DNA of 64,000 nucleotides from JANLVI01 sp031363915 (lineage in GTDB: Bacteria; Vulcanimicrobiota; Vulcanimicrobiia; Vulcanimicrobiales; Vulcanimicrobiaceae). Of the stretch, positions 32,511-42,606 are shown one piece after another (positions within the stretch are counted from its first letter, which is position 1; each line of letters opens with the position of its first letter). Under the pieces are notes generated by a model. That model saw nothing but the letters and a program-made list of their open reading frames with translations. It ran no database searches and was not told the DNA's origin. Both the position numbers and the translations under genes were made by a program. Location: positions 62,001 to 126,000 of the forward strand of contig JANLVI010000026.1 of the NCBI GenBank assembly GCA_031363915.1. Reading direction: 5' to 3'.

Positions 32511-33437
32511 CTACTTTTTCGCCGCCGCCCCATCGGCAGCAGGCTCCGCTTTGATGGCGTGGCCGCCGAACTGATTGCGCAGCGCGGCGATGACTTTGGC
32601 GGAGAACGATTCGTCCTGGCGGGAGACGAAGCGCGAGAGCAGCGACATCGTGATGACGGGTGCGGGGACGTTTTGATCGATCGCGGCCTGCACGGTCCAG
32701 CGCCCTTCGCCCGAATCTTCCACGAAGCCGCGCACCGTCGAGAGCGTCTGATCTTCTTTGAACGCAAGTTCGGCGAGTTCTAAGAGCCACGAACGTACGA
32801 CCGAGCCATGGAGCCAAAGTTCCGAGAGTTGGTGCAGATCGTACTTGAATGGCGAGGTGTCGAGGATCTCGAAGCCTTCACCGTATGCGGCAAGCATGCC
32901 GTACTCGATGCCGTTGTGGACCATCTTCGAGTAGTGGCCGGCGCCGACGGGGCCGACGTGCGCGTAGCCGTTCTCCGGGGCGAGCGTGACGAACACGGGC
33001 TCGCAGCGTTTCACGGCGGTATCCGCACCGCCCACCATCAGGCAGTAGCCGTTTGCGAGGCCCCAGACGCCGCCCGAGGTTCCGGCGTCGATAAAGTCGA
33101 CGCGCTTCGTCTTGCAGCGCTCGGCGCGCGCCTGCGAGTCTTTCCAATTCGAGTTGCCGCCGTCGATGATGATATCGCCCGGCGCTAAGAGTCCGAGCAG
33201 TTCGTCGATCGTCGATTCGGTCGGTGCGCCTGAGGGCACCATGATCCACATTGCGCGCGGAGCCTTGAGTTTCGCGACGAGGTCCGCGAGGCCGCTAGAG
33301 CCCGTCGCGCCTTCGGATACGGAATGAGCGATTGCGTCCGCCGAGCGGTCGTACACGACCACCTCGTGCTTGCCGCGTAAAAGACGCGTCGTCATATTCG
33401 CGCCCATTTTTCCAAGTCCGATCATTCCCAATTGCAT
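32511..33437 (-). CDS. gnd: 6-phosphogluconate dehydrogenase, decarboxylating (short type)
   Basis: The product is 308 aa, the short (GndA/YqeC-like) class rather than the ~470 aa enterobacterial form. It converts 6-phosphogluconate to ribulose-5-phosphate and CO2. The Rossmann GLGKMGANM is at residues 7-15, the substrate-binding DAGTSGGVWGLANGYCLMVG at about 117-136, and the catalytic KMVHNGIEYGMLAAYGEGFE at about 171-190. The C-terminal tail is a short lysine/alanine extension. The stop is nine bases from the zwf start. The short class is often NAD-dependent; that is inference here. Confidence 0.95.
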   Translation of the reverse strand: MQLGMIGLGKMGANMTTRLLRGKHEVVVYDRSADAIAHSVSEGATGSSGLADLVAKLKAPRAMWIMVPSGAPTESTIDELLGLLAPGDIIIDGGNSNWKDSQARAERCKTKRVDFIDAGTSGGVWGLANGYCLMVGGADTAVKRCEPVFVTLAPENGYAHVGPVGAGHYSKMVHNGIEYGMLAAYGEGFEILDTSPFKYDLHQLSELWLHGSVVRSWLLELAELAFKEDQTLSTVRGFVEDSGEGRWTVQAAIDQNVPAPVITMSLLSRFVSRQDESFSAKVIAALRNQFGGHAIKAEPAADGAAAKK

Positions 33438-33473
33438 GGTTGGCCGAGCCCCATTTCGGAAAGTGTGTGTGCG

Positions 33474-36314
33474 TTACGCTTTGGCAGTGGCAACATCGTC
33501 GACGGCCGCGGCGAGTGCCGCAAGTCCGTGCGCGAGGTTGCCGGGGAAGTGGATGCGCGCGCCGCGCCGGTCGCGTTTATCGAGCGATTCGAAATCGCCG
33601 AGCGCCTGCGAGCGCTCCAGCGTGCGGAATCCGGTCATGCCGGGGATGTCGAGGTCGAACGGGACGTCGGCGGTGATCTGCAGATAGACGCCCGAGGGCG
33701 GGCCACCTTTATGAAGCTGACCCGTCGAGTGGAGGAAGCGCGGTCCAAACCCAACCGTCGTTGCAACGCGGAATGTATCGCGGATTTTCGTGCGCACGGC
33801 ACGGAAAAAGGCGATGTGCTCGGGCGTCATCGCGACGTACGCGTTAAGCGCGACGTAATCGCCGGGGCGAATTTGCGCGGCGATCGCGGCGATGGCGGAA
33901 TCCAAGTCGCCGCCAAGGTTGACGCTCGCCGAACCTTTGAGCGGGATGATGGCCGCATCCGTCGTCGTGAGTTTGGCCGCGGGCTCGGAGAACTTCCCGT
34001 TTTGCGCGTACTCGGCGAGCAGCCGTTTCGTGTTGTCTTTGGACTCCTGGACATTGGGTTGATCGAAGGCATCAATACCGATGACCGAGCCCGCCGCTGC
34101 CGTTGCGATCTCCCAGGTGAAGAACTGCTCGCCGATATCGAGTGCGTCGGTCATCTGCAAACGGATGACGGGATGTCCGGCGGCTGCGAGTTCATCGAGC
34201 CGTTTTTCCGTCGCGGCATCGGCGTTCGGTAATCCCGCGCCGACGTAGACGAACGTCCGGTCCGTGCGGTACGCATCGACCGCACCGAGCGGTTCACCCT
34301 CAATCGGAACGATGCCGGTTCCGGATTTACCGGTGGACTCGGCAATGAGCTGTTCGGCCCAGGCGCCAAAGGCCGCGAGCAGTGGATGTGTGACGATCGT
34401 GAGTTTATCGTGGCCGGCTTTGGCAAGGCCGCCGATCGCCGAGCCGAACTTCATCCCCGGTGCGTCGGCGACTTTAATTGAGGCGGCATTTGCGAACATC
34501 GCGCCCATCGCACGATCGAGGATCGTCGTGATGTCGTATCCCGCAAGCGCTGCGGGAACCATACCGAAGTACGAGAGCGCCGAGTAGCGTCCGCCGATGT
34601 CCGGTGCGTTGATGAAGGTGCGTAGGAAATTGTGCGCTTTGGCATCAGCTTCGAGTTTCGTTGCGGGATCGGTGATCGCGACGAACTGATCGCCGGCCGT
34701 CGTCGAACCAACGAGTTTCTGCACTTTATCGTAGTAGTAACGGAAGAACGCTTCGGGTTCGGTCGTCGTGCCCGATTTCGAGGCGACGATGAAGAGCGAG
34801 GTCTTGATGTCGAGTACATCGTCGAGGGCTTTCACTTGCACGGGATCGGTCGAGTCGAGGACGTGCAACTGCGGAAAACCGGCGATGCGGCCGAACGTCG
34901 CACGCAAGACATCGGGCGCAAGCGAACTGCCGCCCATGCCGAGCACGACGACGTGATTGAATCGCTTCGCACAGCCTTCTGCAAACGACACGATGTCGTC
35001 GGCTGCCGCGTGCGTGACTTGCGGGATGTTCAGCCATCCGAGCGCGTTTTTGATGATGGCGACGTGAGCGGGATCGGCCGACCACGGAGCGGGATCATGC
35101 TTCCAAAGTTTATTGAGGAAATCGCCCTCACTCAACGTTGCAAGCGCCGCGTCCGCGTCGGCCTTAGCTTTTCCCAGTTCTAAGGACACCCGTTCGTGCG
35201 AGCCCTCAGCGAGCGCTTTTTGCTTGTACTCGATTGCGGAGAGCAGCGCCGTGAACGAATCTGCGAACGATGCCAAGCCGTCGACGAGAAGTTTTTCGGT
35301 CACATCGAAGAGCGAGATCTGGCCGGCGGCAAGATCGGCGAGGACGGTTCGTGCGCCGTCCAAATCGGAGAGAACCGTGTCGGCGACGACTTTGCCGTGA
35401 TCGAGCAGCGCGTCGAGCGTCGGTGGCGGGACGGTGTTGACGGTTTCTTTGCCGATCACTGTCTCCACGTACATGAGGTCGCCGTACGCCGGATTCTTGG
35501 TGCCGGTCGACGCCCAGAGCGGACGCATGACGTGGGCACCGGCGGCGCGAGCCTTTGCGAAGCGTTCGCCGTGAAAGATCCCAAGAAAGCGCTGGTAGGT
35601 CATCTTCAGATTTGCGACGCCGGCTTTGCCGAGCAGATGGTCGAATTTGTTGCCCGCCGCGATCTTTGCTTCGAGCTGTTTATCGACGGCACTATCGATA
35701 CGTGAGACGAAGACACTTGCGACCGAGGCGATCGTATCGACCGGCTCGCCGCGACCGATGCGGTCTTCGATCCCTTTCACGTAGGCAAGTGCGGCCGTTT
35801 CGTAACGGTCGACATCGAAGAGCAAGGTGACGTTCACGTTGATGCCGGCGCCGATAACGGCGCGAATCGCCGGCGCACACTCCGGCGTACCCGGAATTTT
35901 GATCATGACGTTGGGACGATCGACCGCGGCCCACAGTCGCTTCGCCGCATCGATCGTGCCATCGGAATCTCGCGCTAAGGTCGGCGCGACTTCCAAGCTC
36001 ACGTAGCCGTCGAGGCCTTTGGTCGACTCGTAGAGCGGACGGAAGAGATCACAGGCGCTGCGGATGTCTTGCACGGCGAGCGCTTCGAAGAGTCGCTGCG
36101 GGTCGTGCTCGGTCCCGACGAGCGATTTGAGTTGCCTGTCGTAGTCGTTTCCGCTGCCGATCGCCTTCTCAAAAATCGTCGGATTCGACGTCATGCCGCG
36201 CAAGCCGAGATCGATGAGCTTCTGCAGTTCGCCCGAGGGGAACATGCTGCGTCGGATGTTGTCGAGCCAGATGCTCTGGCCGACGGCGGTGAGGTCGTGA
36301 ATTTGCGTGCCCAT
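33474..36314 (-). CDS. Bifunctional transaldolase / glucose-6-phosphate isomerase
   Basis: The product is 946 aa, a fusion of two pathway enzymes. Residues 1-about 370 are transaldolase: QSIWLDNIRRSMFPSGELQK, GMTSNPTIFEKAI, VMIKIPGTPECAPAI (Schiff-base lysine) and NVNVTLLFDVDRY. Residues about 400-946 are phosphoglucose isomerase: VVLGMGGSSLAPDVLRATFG, FIVASKSGTTTEPEAFFRYY and SVIGIDAFDQPNVQESK. It links ribose-phosphate interconversion with return of fructose-6-phosphate to glucose-6-phosphate, recycling carbon through the oxidative pathway. This fused form is known in several phyla. It sits between tkt and gnd. Confidence 0.95.
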   Translation of the reverse strand: MGTQIHDLTAVGQSIWLDNIRRSMFPSGELQKLIDLGLRGMTSNPTIFEKAIGSGNDYDRQLKSLVGTEHDPQRLFEALAVQDIRSACDLFRPLYESTKGLDGYVSLEVAPTLARDSDGTIDAAKRLWAAVDRPNVMIKIPGTPECAPAIRAVIGAGINVNVTLLFDVDRYETAALAYVKGIEDRIGRGEPVDTIASVASVFVSRIDSAVDKQLEAKIAAGNKFDHLLGKAGVANLKMTYQRFLGIFHGERFAKARAAGAHVMRPLWASTGTKNPAYGDLMYVETVIGKETVNTVPPPTLDALLDHGKVVADTVLSDLDGARTVLADLAAGQISLFDVTEKLLVDGLASFADSFTALLSAIEYKQKALAEGSHERVSLELGKAKADADAALATLSEGDFLNKLWKHDPAPWSADPAHVAIIKNALGWLNIPQVTHAAADDIVSFAEGCAKRFNHVVVLGMGGSSLAPDVLRATFGRIAGFPQLHVLDSTDPVQVKALDDVLDIKTSLFIVASKSGTTTEPEAFFRYYYDKVQKLVGSTTAGDQFVAITDPATKLEADAKAHNFLRTFINAPDIGGRYSALSYFGMVPAALAGYDITTILDRAMGAMFANAASIKVADAPGMKFGSAIGGLAKAGHDKLTIVTHPLLAAFGAWAEQLIAESTGKSGTGIVPIEGEPLGAVDAYRTDRTFVYVGAGLPNADAATEKRLDELAAAGHPVIRLQMTDALDIGEQFFTWEIATAAAGSVIGIDAFDQPNVQESKDNTKRLLAEYAQNGKFSEPAAKLTTTDAAIIPLKGSASVNLGGDLDSAIAAIAAQIRPGDYVALNAYVAMTPEHIAFFRAVRTKIRDTFRVATTVGFGPRFLHSTGQLHKGGPPSGVYLQITADVPFDLDIPGMTGFRTLERSQALGDFESLDKRDRRGARIHFPGNLAHGLAALAAAVDDVATAKA

Positions 36315-36328
36315 CGTATCCTTCGTTT

Positions 36329-38317
36329 CTAAACGCCGGCGAGCAAGCCCGAAGCAACGTCGGCGACGTGCTCGGGCGTGAAGCCGAATTCTTTTGCAAT
36401 CGCGGGAGCGGGGGCTGAGGTTCCGAAGTGGTCCAAACCGTACGCTATCCCACGATCGCCGACGTACTTGTGCCAGCCGAACGTCGATCCGGCTTCGAGT
36501 GAGACGCGCGCCTTTACCGCCGCCGGCAAGATTGTCTCACGGTAGACCGCCGGTTGTGCATCGAAGAGTTCCATGCACGGCATCGACACGACACGCGCGT
36601 GCGTTCCGCGCTCGCTAAGTTTCTTCGCCGTATCGATGGCTAGTGAAACCTCCGACCCCGTCGCGATCAAGATGAGTTCGACGGCGCCGGTGGGCTCGTG
36701 AATGATGTACGCGCCTTTGTCGACCGCCGCAGTACGCTCGCCGAGGAACGGAAGTTTCTGACGCGAGAGCACGAGCGCCCACGGTCCCGTCTCCGGTTGG
36801 ATGGCAAGCTTCCACGCTTCAAGCGTTTCGAGGGCGTCGGCCGGTCGCACGACGCGGAAGTTCGGCGTCGCGCGCAAGGTTGCGAGCTGCTCGATCGGCT
36901 GGTGCGTCGGGCCGTCTTCACCGAGCCACACCGAGTCGTGCGTGAGCACGTAAATCGAGCGGATATTGTTGAGTGCGCCGAGGCGCATCGCCGGCTTCAT
37001 GTAGTCGACGAAGTTGAAGAACGTCGCGCAGAACGGCAGGAGTCCACCGTGGAGCGCGATGCCGTTGATCGCGGCTGCCATCGCGTGCTCGCGCACGCCG
37101 AAGTGCATGTTGCGGCCGTCGTAGGTGCCGGGTTCGAAATCGCCCGCGCCTTTGAGGTACGTCTTCGTGGAGGGATCGAGATCAGCCGAGCCGCCGACGA
37201 GTTCGGGCAGGGCGCTCGCAATTGCGTTCATGATCGTGCCGCCCGATTCACGCGTGGCGACCGATCCGTTTTCCGCATTGAACGTCGGCCACGGAATCGT
37301 GTCGGGGAGTTTGCCGTCGCGCGTGCGTTCGAACTGCGCGGAAAGCGCTGCGTTCGCGACTTTCCACTTATCGTAGTACGCGTTCCAGTCGGTTTCGAGC
37401 TTGGCTCCGGCGGCGGCGCGTTCGCGCCAGAACGCGGCGACGGCATCCGGAATGAGGAACGTTGGTTTGAGCGGCCAGTTCAAGGCTTCTTTCGTTTTCG
37501 TGACGTTGTCGGCGCCGAGCGGCTCGCCGTGCGCGGCCGACGTCCCGGCGCGCGGCGAGCCGTAGCCGATCGTCGTTCGCACGATGATGATCGAGGGTTT
37601 GTCGCTCACGGCTTTGGCGGCAACGATTGCCTTATCGATCGCCTCGACTTCTTCGCCCGCCTCGACGTGCTGCACGTGCCAGCCGTACGCAGCGTAGCGC
37701 ATGCCGACATCTTCGCTAAAAGATTTCTCGGCTGGGCCCGCGAGCGTGACTTTGTTGTCGTCGTAAAATAGGATCAGCTTGCCGAGCGAGACGTGTCCGG
37801 CAATCGAGGACGCCTCGCTCGAGATGCCTTCCATCATATCGCCGTCGCCGGCCATAACATATGTATGATGATCGACCAGCGGCTCCGTCCCGCGATTGTA
37901 GACCGCGCCTAAGTGGGCCTCGGCCATCGCCATGCCGACGGCGTTCCCGACGCCTTGGCCGAGCGGGCCGGTCGTGACTTCGACTCCCGCGGTGTGATGG
38001 TACTCGGGATGGCCGGGTGTGCGGCTGCCGAGCTGGCGGAACGATTTGAGGTCGTCGAGCGAAAGGTCGTAGCCGGCGAGGTGCAGGAGCGCGTAGAGGA
38101 GCGCTGAGGCATGACCGGCGCTCAAAACGAAGCGGTCGCGGTTGAACCAGTTGGGGTTCGTGGGGTTGTAACGCAGGTGGCGCGACCAGATGGTGTAGGC
38201 GGTTGCGGCAGCGCCGAGCGGCATCCCGGGGTGGCCCGAGTTCGCTTTCTGCACCGCGTCGACCGCAAGAAAACGGATTGTATTGATGCGCTCTTCGTCG
38301 ACGGTAGAATTCGGCAC
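36329..38317 (-). CDS. tkt: Transketolase
   Basis: The product is 662 aa from GTG 38317, which has GAGG (38324-38327) six bases upstream; an ATG at 38362 would add 15 unrelated residues. A thiamine-diphosphate enzyme that moves two-carbon units between sugar phosphates. Visible are TIRFLAVDAVQKANSGHPGM, FVLSAGHASALLYALLHLAG, the ThDP motif GDGDMMEGISSEA, and the central HDSVWLGEDGPTHQPIEQLA. It is the first gene of the minus-strand pentose phosphate run and is divergent from dapD. Confidence 0.95.
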   Translation of the reverse strand: MPNSTVDEERINTIRFLAVDAVQKANSGHPGMPLGAAATAYTIWSRHLRYNPTNPNWFNRDRFVLSAGHASALLYALLHLAGYDLSLDDLKSFRQLGSRTPGHPEYHHTAGVEVTTGPLGQGVGNAVGMAMAEAHLGAVYNRGTEPLVDHHTYVMAGDGDMMEGISSEASSIAGHVSLGKLILFYDDNKVTLAGPAEKSFSEDVGMRYAAYGWHVQHVEAGEEVEAIDKAIVAAKAVSDKPSIIIVRTTIGYGSPRAGTSAAHGEPLGADNVTKTKEALNWPLKPTFLIPDAVAAFWRERAAAGAKLETDWNAYYDKWKVANAALSAQFERTRDGKLPDTIPWPTFNAENGSVATRESGGTIMNAIASALPELVGGSADLDPSTKTYLKGAGDFEPGTYDGRNMHFGVREHAMAAAINGIALHGGLLPFCATFFNFVDYMKPAMRLGALNNIRSIYVLTHDSVWLGEDGPTHQPIEQLATLRATPNFRVVRPADALETLEAWKLAIQPETGPWALVLSRQKLPFLGERTAAVDKGAYIIHEPTGAVELILIATGSEVSLAIDTAKKLSERGTHARVVSMPCMELFDAQPAVYRETILPAAVKARVSLEAGSTFGWHKYVGDRGIAYGLDHFGTSAPAPAIAKEFGFTPEHVADVASGLLAGV

Positions 38318-38373
38318 AAAAAACCTCGCACGACTCGGGGGGAAGGCGAAGTTCGCCGCCATCCCGGCCGTTC

Positions 38374-39285
38374 ATGCCGTATGTTAACGGGTCCGTCGGG
38401 GTCGGCGGCGTAAGCCCGCTTGCGATGAAGCTAAAGCAGTGGGAACAAGAGATCGATGCGCTCGCCGCCGACCCCGGGGACGTGCGCGGTAAAGCGGGCA
38501 AGGTGGTCGACAAAGTCATCGCGGCGCTCGACGAGGGGCGACTGCGCGTCTGCGAGCCAAGTGACGGTAGCTGGATCACGCACGCTTGGATCAAACGCGC
38601 GATCCTGCTGTATTTCGCGCGGCTCGAGAGCGTGATCGTCGGAACTCCCGGCGCTTCGCGCGGCAAATCAGCCGAAGACCTGCGCGACGTCGTGCCCTCG
38701 TATTACGATAAAGTGCCGACCAAACGCAACTACGAGGAACTGGGCGTGCGCTGCGTGCCGCCGGGCGTCGCGCGCTACGGCTCGTTTCTTGCCAAAGGCG
38801 TCATTTTGATGCCGGGCTACGTCAATATCGGCGCGTATGTCGATGAAGGCTCGATGGTCGACACGTGGGCCACGGTCGGCTCGTGCGCGCAGATCGGCAA
38901 AGGCGTGCATCTCTCCGGCGGCGTCGGTATCGGCGGCGTACTCGAACCGGCCCAGGCGCAGCCCGTCGTGATTGAAGACGGCGCTTTTATTGGTTCGCGC
39001 TGCATCGTGGTCGAAGGCGTCCGCGTCGGCGCGGAAGCCGTGCTCGGTGCCGGCGTCGTGCTCACCGCAAGTACGCCGATCATCGATGTGAGCGGCAACG
39101 CGCCCGTAACGACCAAAGGCAGCATCCCGCCGCGTAGTGTCGTCATCCCCGGAGCCCTGCCGAAGAAATTTCCCGCGGGCGACTTCGGCGTACCCTGCGC
39201 GCTCATCATCGGGACGCGCACCGAAAACACCGATCGCAAAACCTCGCTCAACGCCGCGCTCCGCGATTTCGAGGTTGCGGTATGA
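38374..39285 (+). CDS. dapD: 2,3,4,5-tetrahydropyridine-2,6-dicarboxylate N-succinyltransferase
   Basis: The product is 303 aa from ATG 38374; ATG 38425 (MKLKQWEQEI) is an equally possible start. DapD adds a succinyl group to tetrahydrodipicolinate on the route to diaminopimelate and lysine. After an N-terminal helical domain (KAGKVVDKVIAALDEGRLRV), a left-handed beta-helix runs from about residue 130: VARYGSFLAKGVILMPGYVN, IGAYVDEGSMVDTWATVGSC, GGVGIGGVLEPAQAQPVVIE and AEAVLGAGVVLTASTPIIDV. These are strong DapD signatures. It overlaps the next gene by four bases. Confidence 0.93.
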   Translation: MPYVNGSVGVGGVSPLAMKLKQWEQEIDALAADPGDVRGKAGKVVDKVIAALDEGRLRVCEPSDGSWITHAWIKRAILLYFARLESVIVGTPGASRGKSAEDLRDVVPSYYDKVPTKRNYEELGVRCVPPGVARYGSFLAKGVILMPGYVNIGAYVDEGSMVDTWATVGSCAQIGKGVHLSGGVGIGGVLEPAQAQPVVIEDGAFIGSRCIVVEGVRVGAEAVLGAGVVLTASTPIIDVSGNAPVTTKGSIPPRSVVIPGALPKKFPAGDFGVPCALIIGTRTENTDRKTSLNAALRDFEVAV

Positions 39286-40421
39286 ACCCCAAGCTCCTCG
39301 GGATCGAACCCTCGGTCATCCGCGCGCTTGCGGCAAAGAAGACGCCGGATTCGATCGACCTCGGGCTTGGCGAGCCGACCCTCAGACCGCAGCAGCGGTT
39401 CTTCGAGGCTGCGACGCGCTGGGTCGCCGAGAACGGCACGAAATATACCGTAAACGCGGGCGATCTCGCCACACGCGAGCGCATCGCCGCGCATTTCAAC
39501 TATCCGGGGATGGCGAATGCGAGTAATGTCTGCATGATGACGGGCTCGCAAGAAGCCGTCTTCGTGACGATCAAGACGATGTTCGATCCGGCGCTTCACG
39601 AATTGCTCATCGTTGAACCTGCGTTCCCGGCGTACGCCAAGATGGCGCAACTCGAAGGCATCGCGACGCGCCGTGTCGCGATGCGGGCCGAAGACGATTT
39701 TGCCTATGATGTTGATGCGATTCTTGCCTCGATCGGACCGCGGACGCGCATGATCGCGATCGGCTCGCCCGCCAATCCCACGGGTGCGGTGCTGCGGCGC
39801 GCGGATGCAAAACGGCTCGCCGATGCGTTGCTCGCGCGCGGCGGCGAACCGATTTGGGTGCTGCACGACGAGATTTATCGCGAACTGACCTACGTTGTGG
39901 ATCCGGGCTACATGGCCGCAGTGTATCCCTACACGATCGTCGCCAACTCGCTCTCGAAATCCAACGCGCTCACGGGGATGCGTATCGGATGGATCATCGC
40001 GCCCGACGGAGCGATCGAGAAAATCGTGCAGACGCACTCCTGGGTGACGGCGACCGCGAACGTATTCGGACAACGTATCGCGTTTGAAATTTTCGGCGAA
40101 CCGGGAGCGCTGCAAGAACAATTTTACTGGTATCGCGATCAGCGCACGAAGGTCGTCGCCGCATTGCAAAGCAGCGGCATGCGTTTCATCGAACCCGACG
40201 GCGCGTTCTACGCGTGCGTGAAATTGCCGGGTGGGATGGACTGCCTTGCCGCGGCGACCGAACTCGTCGAACAGCGCGGTGTCGTTGCGATCCCGGGGAA
40301 GATCTTTGGCTCGACTCTTGCCGGCTGGCTGCGTTTGAGCTGGGTCGCGCCGATCGACAAATTTACGGAGGGTATTCGCCGAATCGCGGCCCTCGAAGCG
40401 CCACGCGCGGCAAGGCTTTAA
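39282..40421 (+). CDS. PLP-dependent aminotransferase (class I/II), probable succinyl-DAP aminotransferase
   Basis: The product is 379 aa, ATG overlapping dapD's stop (ATGA). A fold-type I aminotransferase: SIDLGLGEPTLRP, the PLP phosphate region MTGSQEAVFVTIKTMF, IGSPANPTGAVLR (substrate-contacting Asn), VLHDEIYREL, and the Schiff-base lysine in VANSLSKSNALTGMRIGW near residue 228. Translational coupling to dapD suggests it is the DapC step, transferring an amino group to N-succinyl-2-amino-6-oxopimelate. Class I enzymes are promiscuous, so the substrate is inferred from context. Confidence 0.9.
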   Translation: MNPKLLGIEPSVIRALAAKKTPDSIDLGLGEPTLRPQQRFFEAATRWVAENGTKYTVNAGDLATRERIAAHFNYPGMANASNVCMMTGSQEAVFVTIKTMFDPALHELLIVEPAFPAYAKMAQLEGIATRRVAMRAEDDFAYDVDAILASIGPRTRMIAIGSPANPTGAVLRRADAKRLADALLARGGEPIWVLHDEIYRELTYVVDPGYMAAVYPYTIVANSLSKSNALTGMRIGWIIAPDGAIEKIVQTHSWVTATANVFGQRIAFEIFGEPGALQEQFYWYRDQRTKVVAALQSSGMRFIEPDGAFYACVKLPGGMDCLAAATELVEQRGVVAIPGKIFGSTLAGWLRLSWVAPIDKFTEGIRRIAALEAPRAARL

Positions 40422-40422
40422 C

Positions 40423-42606
40423 ATGAGACGGTACTGGGCGATCGCGCTTTCCCTGCTCCTGGCCGCTAGCGCAAACATGCCGACGCATGCTGCTGACTTG
40501 GGACCGCTGCTCGGGTTTTCCGCGGATACGGGTAGTGCTGAGCGAACGCGCGAGGCAACTTTCGATGCCGCACTCAGCGCGGCCAATCAGCGCGCCTGGA
40601 TGCAGCGCATGTCTGCCCGTCCGCACCACGTCGGCTCGCCGCTCGATAAGGCGAACGCGGAATTCATCGCGTCGCTCTATCGAAGTTGGGGCTACGAGAC
40701 TCGCATCGAACGTTTCACGTCGCTCTTCCCGACACCGAAGTTGCGCACGCTCGAGTTGATCGCGCCGACTTACGTACGCGCGAAATTGTTTGAACCGCCG
40801 ATCCCCGGCGATCGCACCTCCGCTCAAGCCGACCGTCTGCCGTCCTACAACGCGTACTCGATCGACGGCGACGTGACCGCACCGCTCGTGTACGTCAACT
40901 ATGGTGTTCCCGCGGACTACGACATCCTCGCGCGCCACGGCATCGACGTGCGCGGGAAGATCGTCATCGCCCGTTTCGGTCACTCGTGGCGCGGTGTGAA
41001 GCCTCTCGTGGCTGCCGAACACGGCGCCGTCGGTTGCCTCATCTTTTCCGATCCCGCCGACGACGGTTACACCGTGGGCGATGCGTATCCGAAAGGCACG
41101 GCGCGTAGCGCCGATGCGGTTCAGCGCGGCTCGGTAATGGACTGGCAGACGCGACCGGGCGATCCGAGCGCCGACCGTTCCGTGCTCACGAAGATTCCAA
41201 CCTTACCGATTTCATCAAACGATGCGCGTCCGCTGCTCGCGGCGCTCGGCGGTGCGGTCGTGCCGGCAGATTGGCGCGGTGCGGTTCCGCTGACGTATCA
41301 TTTCGGCGACGGCAAAGCGCGCGTGCATCTGCAGGTTGCGTTCAACTGGACGACGGCACCGCTCTACGACGTGATTGCGACGCTGCGCGGCGGCGAATTG
41401 CCGGACGAATGGGTCGTGCGCGGCAACCATCATGACGGCTGGGTGCACGGGGCCGAAGATCCGCTCTCCGGACAAGTCGCGATGCTCGAAGAAGCGCGCG
41501 CAATCGCCATGCTTGCGAAAGCCGGTTCGCAACCGCGACGTACGGTGATGTTTGCGTCGTGGGATGGCGAGGAGCCGGGACTGCTCGGCTCGACTGCATG
41601 GACGACCGCGCACGCCGATGACCTGCAGCGTCATGCGGTCATCTATGTTAATACCGATACCGACGATCGCGGCATCCTCACGGGCGACGGCTCCTCGGTT
41701 CTTACCGCGCTCTTCAATTCCGTTGCGCGCGATGTCATCGATCCCGAACGTCACGTAAGTGCGTTCGAACGCGCCCGCGACGCGCAAATGGTCAGCGGCA
41801 ATCGGGCTTTTGCCGACCTCGACACCGATCTCGCTCTCGATCCGCTCGGTTCGGGCTCCGACTTCAATCCGTTCTCCGCCCACCTCGGGATCGAGACGAT
41901 CGATTTTGCCTACGGCGGCGAACCGATCGGCGGCCTTTATCATTCCAACTACGATTCGTTCGATGCGTTCACGCGGCTCGACGATCCGGGTTTCGCTTAC
42001 GGTCTGCTGATGGCAAAAACCGGCGGGCGGATGATCTTACGCACGGCCAACGCCGACGTCTTGCCGTATCGCTTTACGCCGTTTGCAACAGCCGTGCAAG
42101 GCTACGCGAAGAATCTCGATGAGGAAATCGCCACCCTACGCAAGCAGAATCAAACGCGCGCCGCCCTCGCACGGCTTAACGCCTATTCGATTGCAAGCGA
42201 TCCGCTCGCGCCGGAAGGAAACGGACGTTTCGGCGATGAGGTGCCAACGTTTGATGTCAGTGAGCTGAGCGATGCCGTCGCCCGTCTGCAAGTCAGTGCC
42301 CGCGCGTGTGATGCACGTTTGGCAAACGCGACCGGGGCGCAAGCGTCTCGTATCGATGCTTTGCTCCGCTCGAGCGAACGGGCGTTGCTCGATCCGGCGG
42401 GACTTCCGCGCCGCCCGTGGATGCGCCACCAAATCATGGCACCGGGTCGCTACACCGGCTACACATCGAAAACGTTTCCATACGCCCGCGAAGCGATCGA
42501 AGCCGGCAAGTGGGAAGAAGCCCGCACCGGTATCACAACGATCGCCGCCGCCCTCAATCGCTACAGCGACATCATCGACCAAACAACAAAATCACTCTCA
42601 CCGTAG
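40423..42606 (+). CDS. Secreted M28-family metallopeptidase (glutamate carboxypeptidase II-like)
   Basis: The product is 727 aa with a signal peptide (AIALSLLLAASANMPTHAAD). Domains in order: a PA domain in residues about 130-260 (YDILARHGIDVRGKIVIARF, VAAEHGAVGCLIFSDPADDG) inserted in an M28 catalytic domain with the zinc sites GNHHDGWVHGAEDP, FASWDGEEPGLLGSTAW (general base and ligand glutamates) and YVNTDTDDR, then a C-terminal transferrin-receptor-like dimerisation domain. This is the layout of glutamate carboxypeptidase II/PSMA. It probably trims peptides in the periplasm or outside. It starts two bases after the aminotransferase stop. Confidence 0.92.
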   Translation: MRRYWAIALSLLLAASANMPTHAADLGPLLGFSADTGSAERTREATFDAALSAANQRAWMQRMSARPHHVGSPLDKANAEFIASLYRSWGYETRIERFTSLFPTPKLRTLELIAPTYVRAKLFEPPIPGDRTSAQADRLPSYNAYSIDGDVTAPLVYVNYGVPADYDILARHGIDVRGKIVIARFGHSWRGVKPLVAAEHGAVGCLIFSDPADDGYTVGDAYPKGTARSADAVQRGSVMDWQTRPGDPSADRSVLTKIPTLPISSNDARPLLAALGGAVVPADWRGAVPLTYHFGDGKARVHLQVAFNWTTAPLYDVIATLRGGELPDEWVVRGNHHDGWVHGAEDPLSGQVAMLEEARAIAMLAKAGSQPRRTVMFASWDGEEPGLLGSTAWTTAHADDLQRHAVIYVNTDTDDRGILTGDGSSVLTALFNSVARDVIDPERHVSAFERARDAQMVSGNRAFADLDTDLALDPLGSGSDFNPFSAHLGIETIDFAYGGEPIGGLYHSNYDSFDAFTRLDDPGFAYGLLMAKTGGRMILRTANADVLPYRFTPFATAVQGYAKNLDEEIATLRKQNQTRAALARLNAYSIASDPLAPEGNGRFGDEVPTFDVSELSDAVARLQVSARACDARLANATGAQASRIDALLRSSERALLDPAGLPRRPWMRHQIMAPGRYTGYTSKTFPYAREAIEAGKWEEARTGITTIAAALNRYSDIIDQTTKSLSP

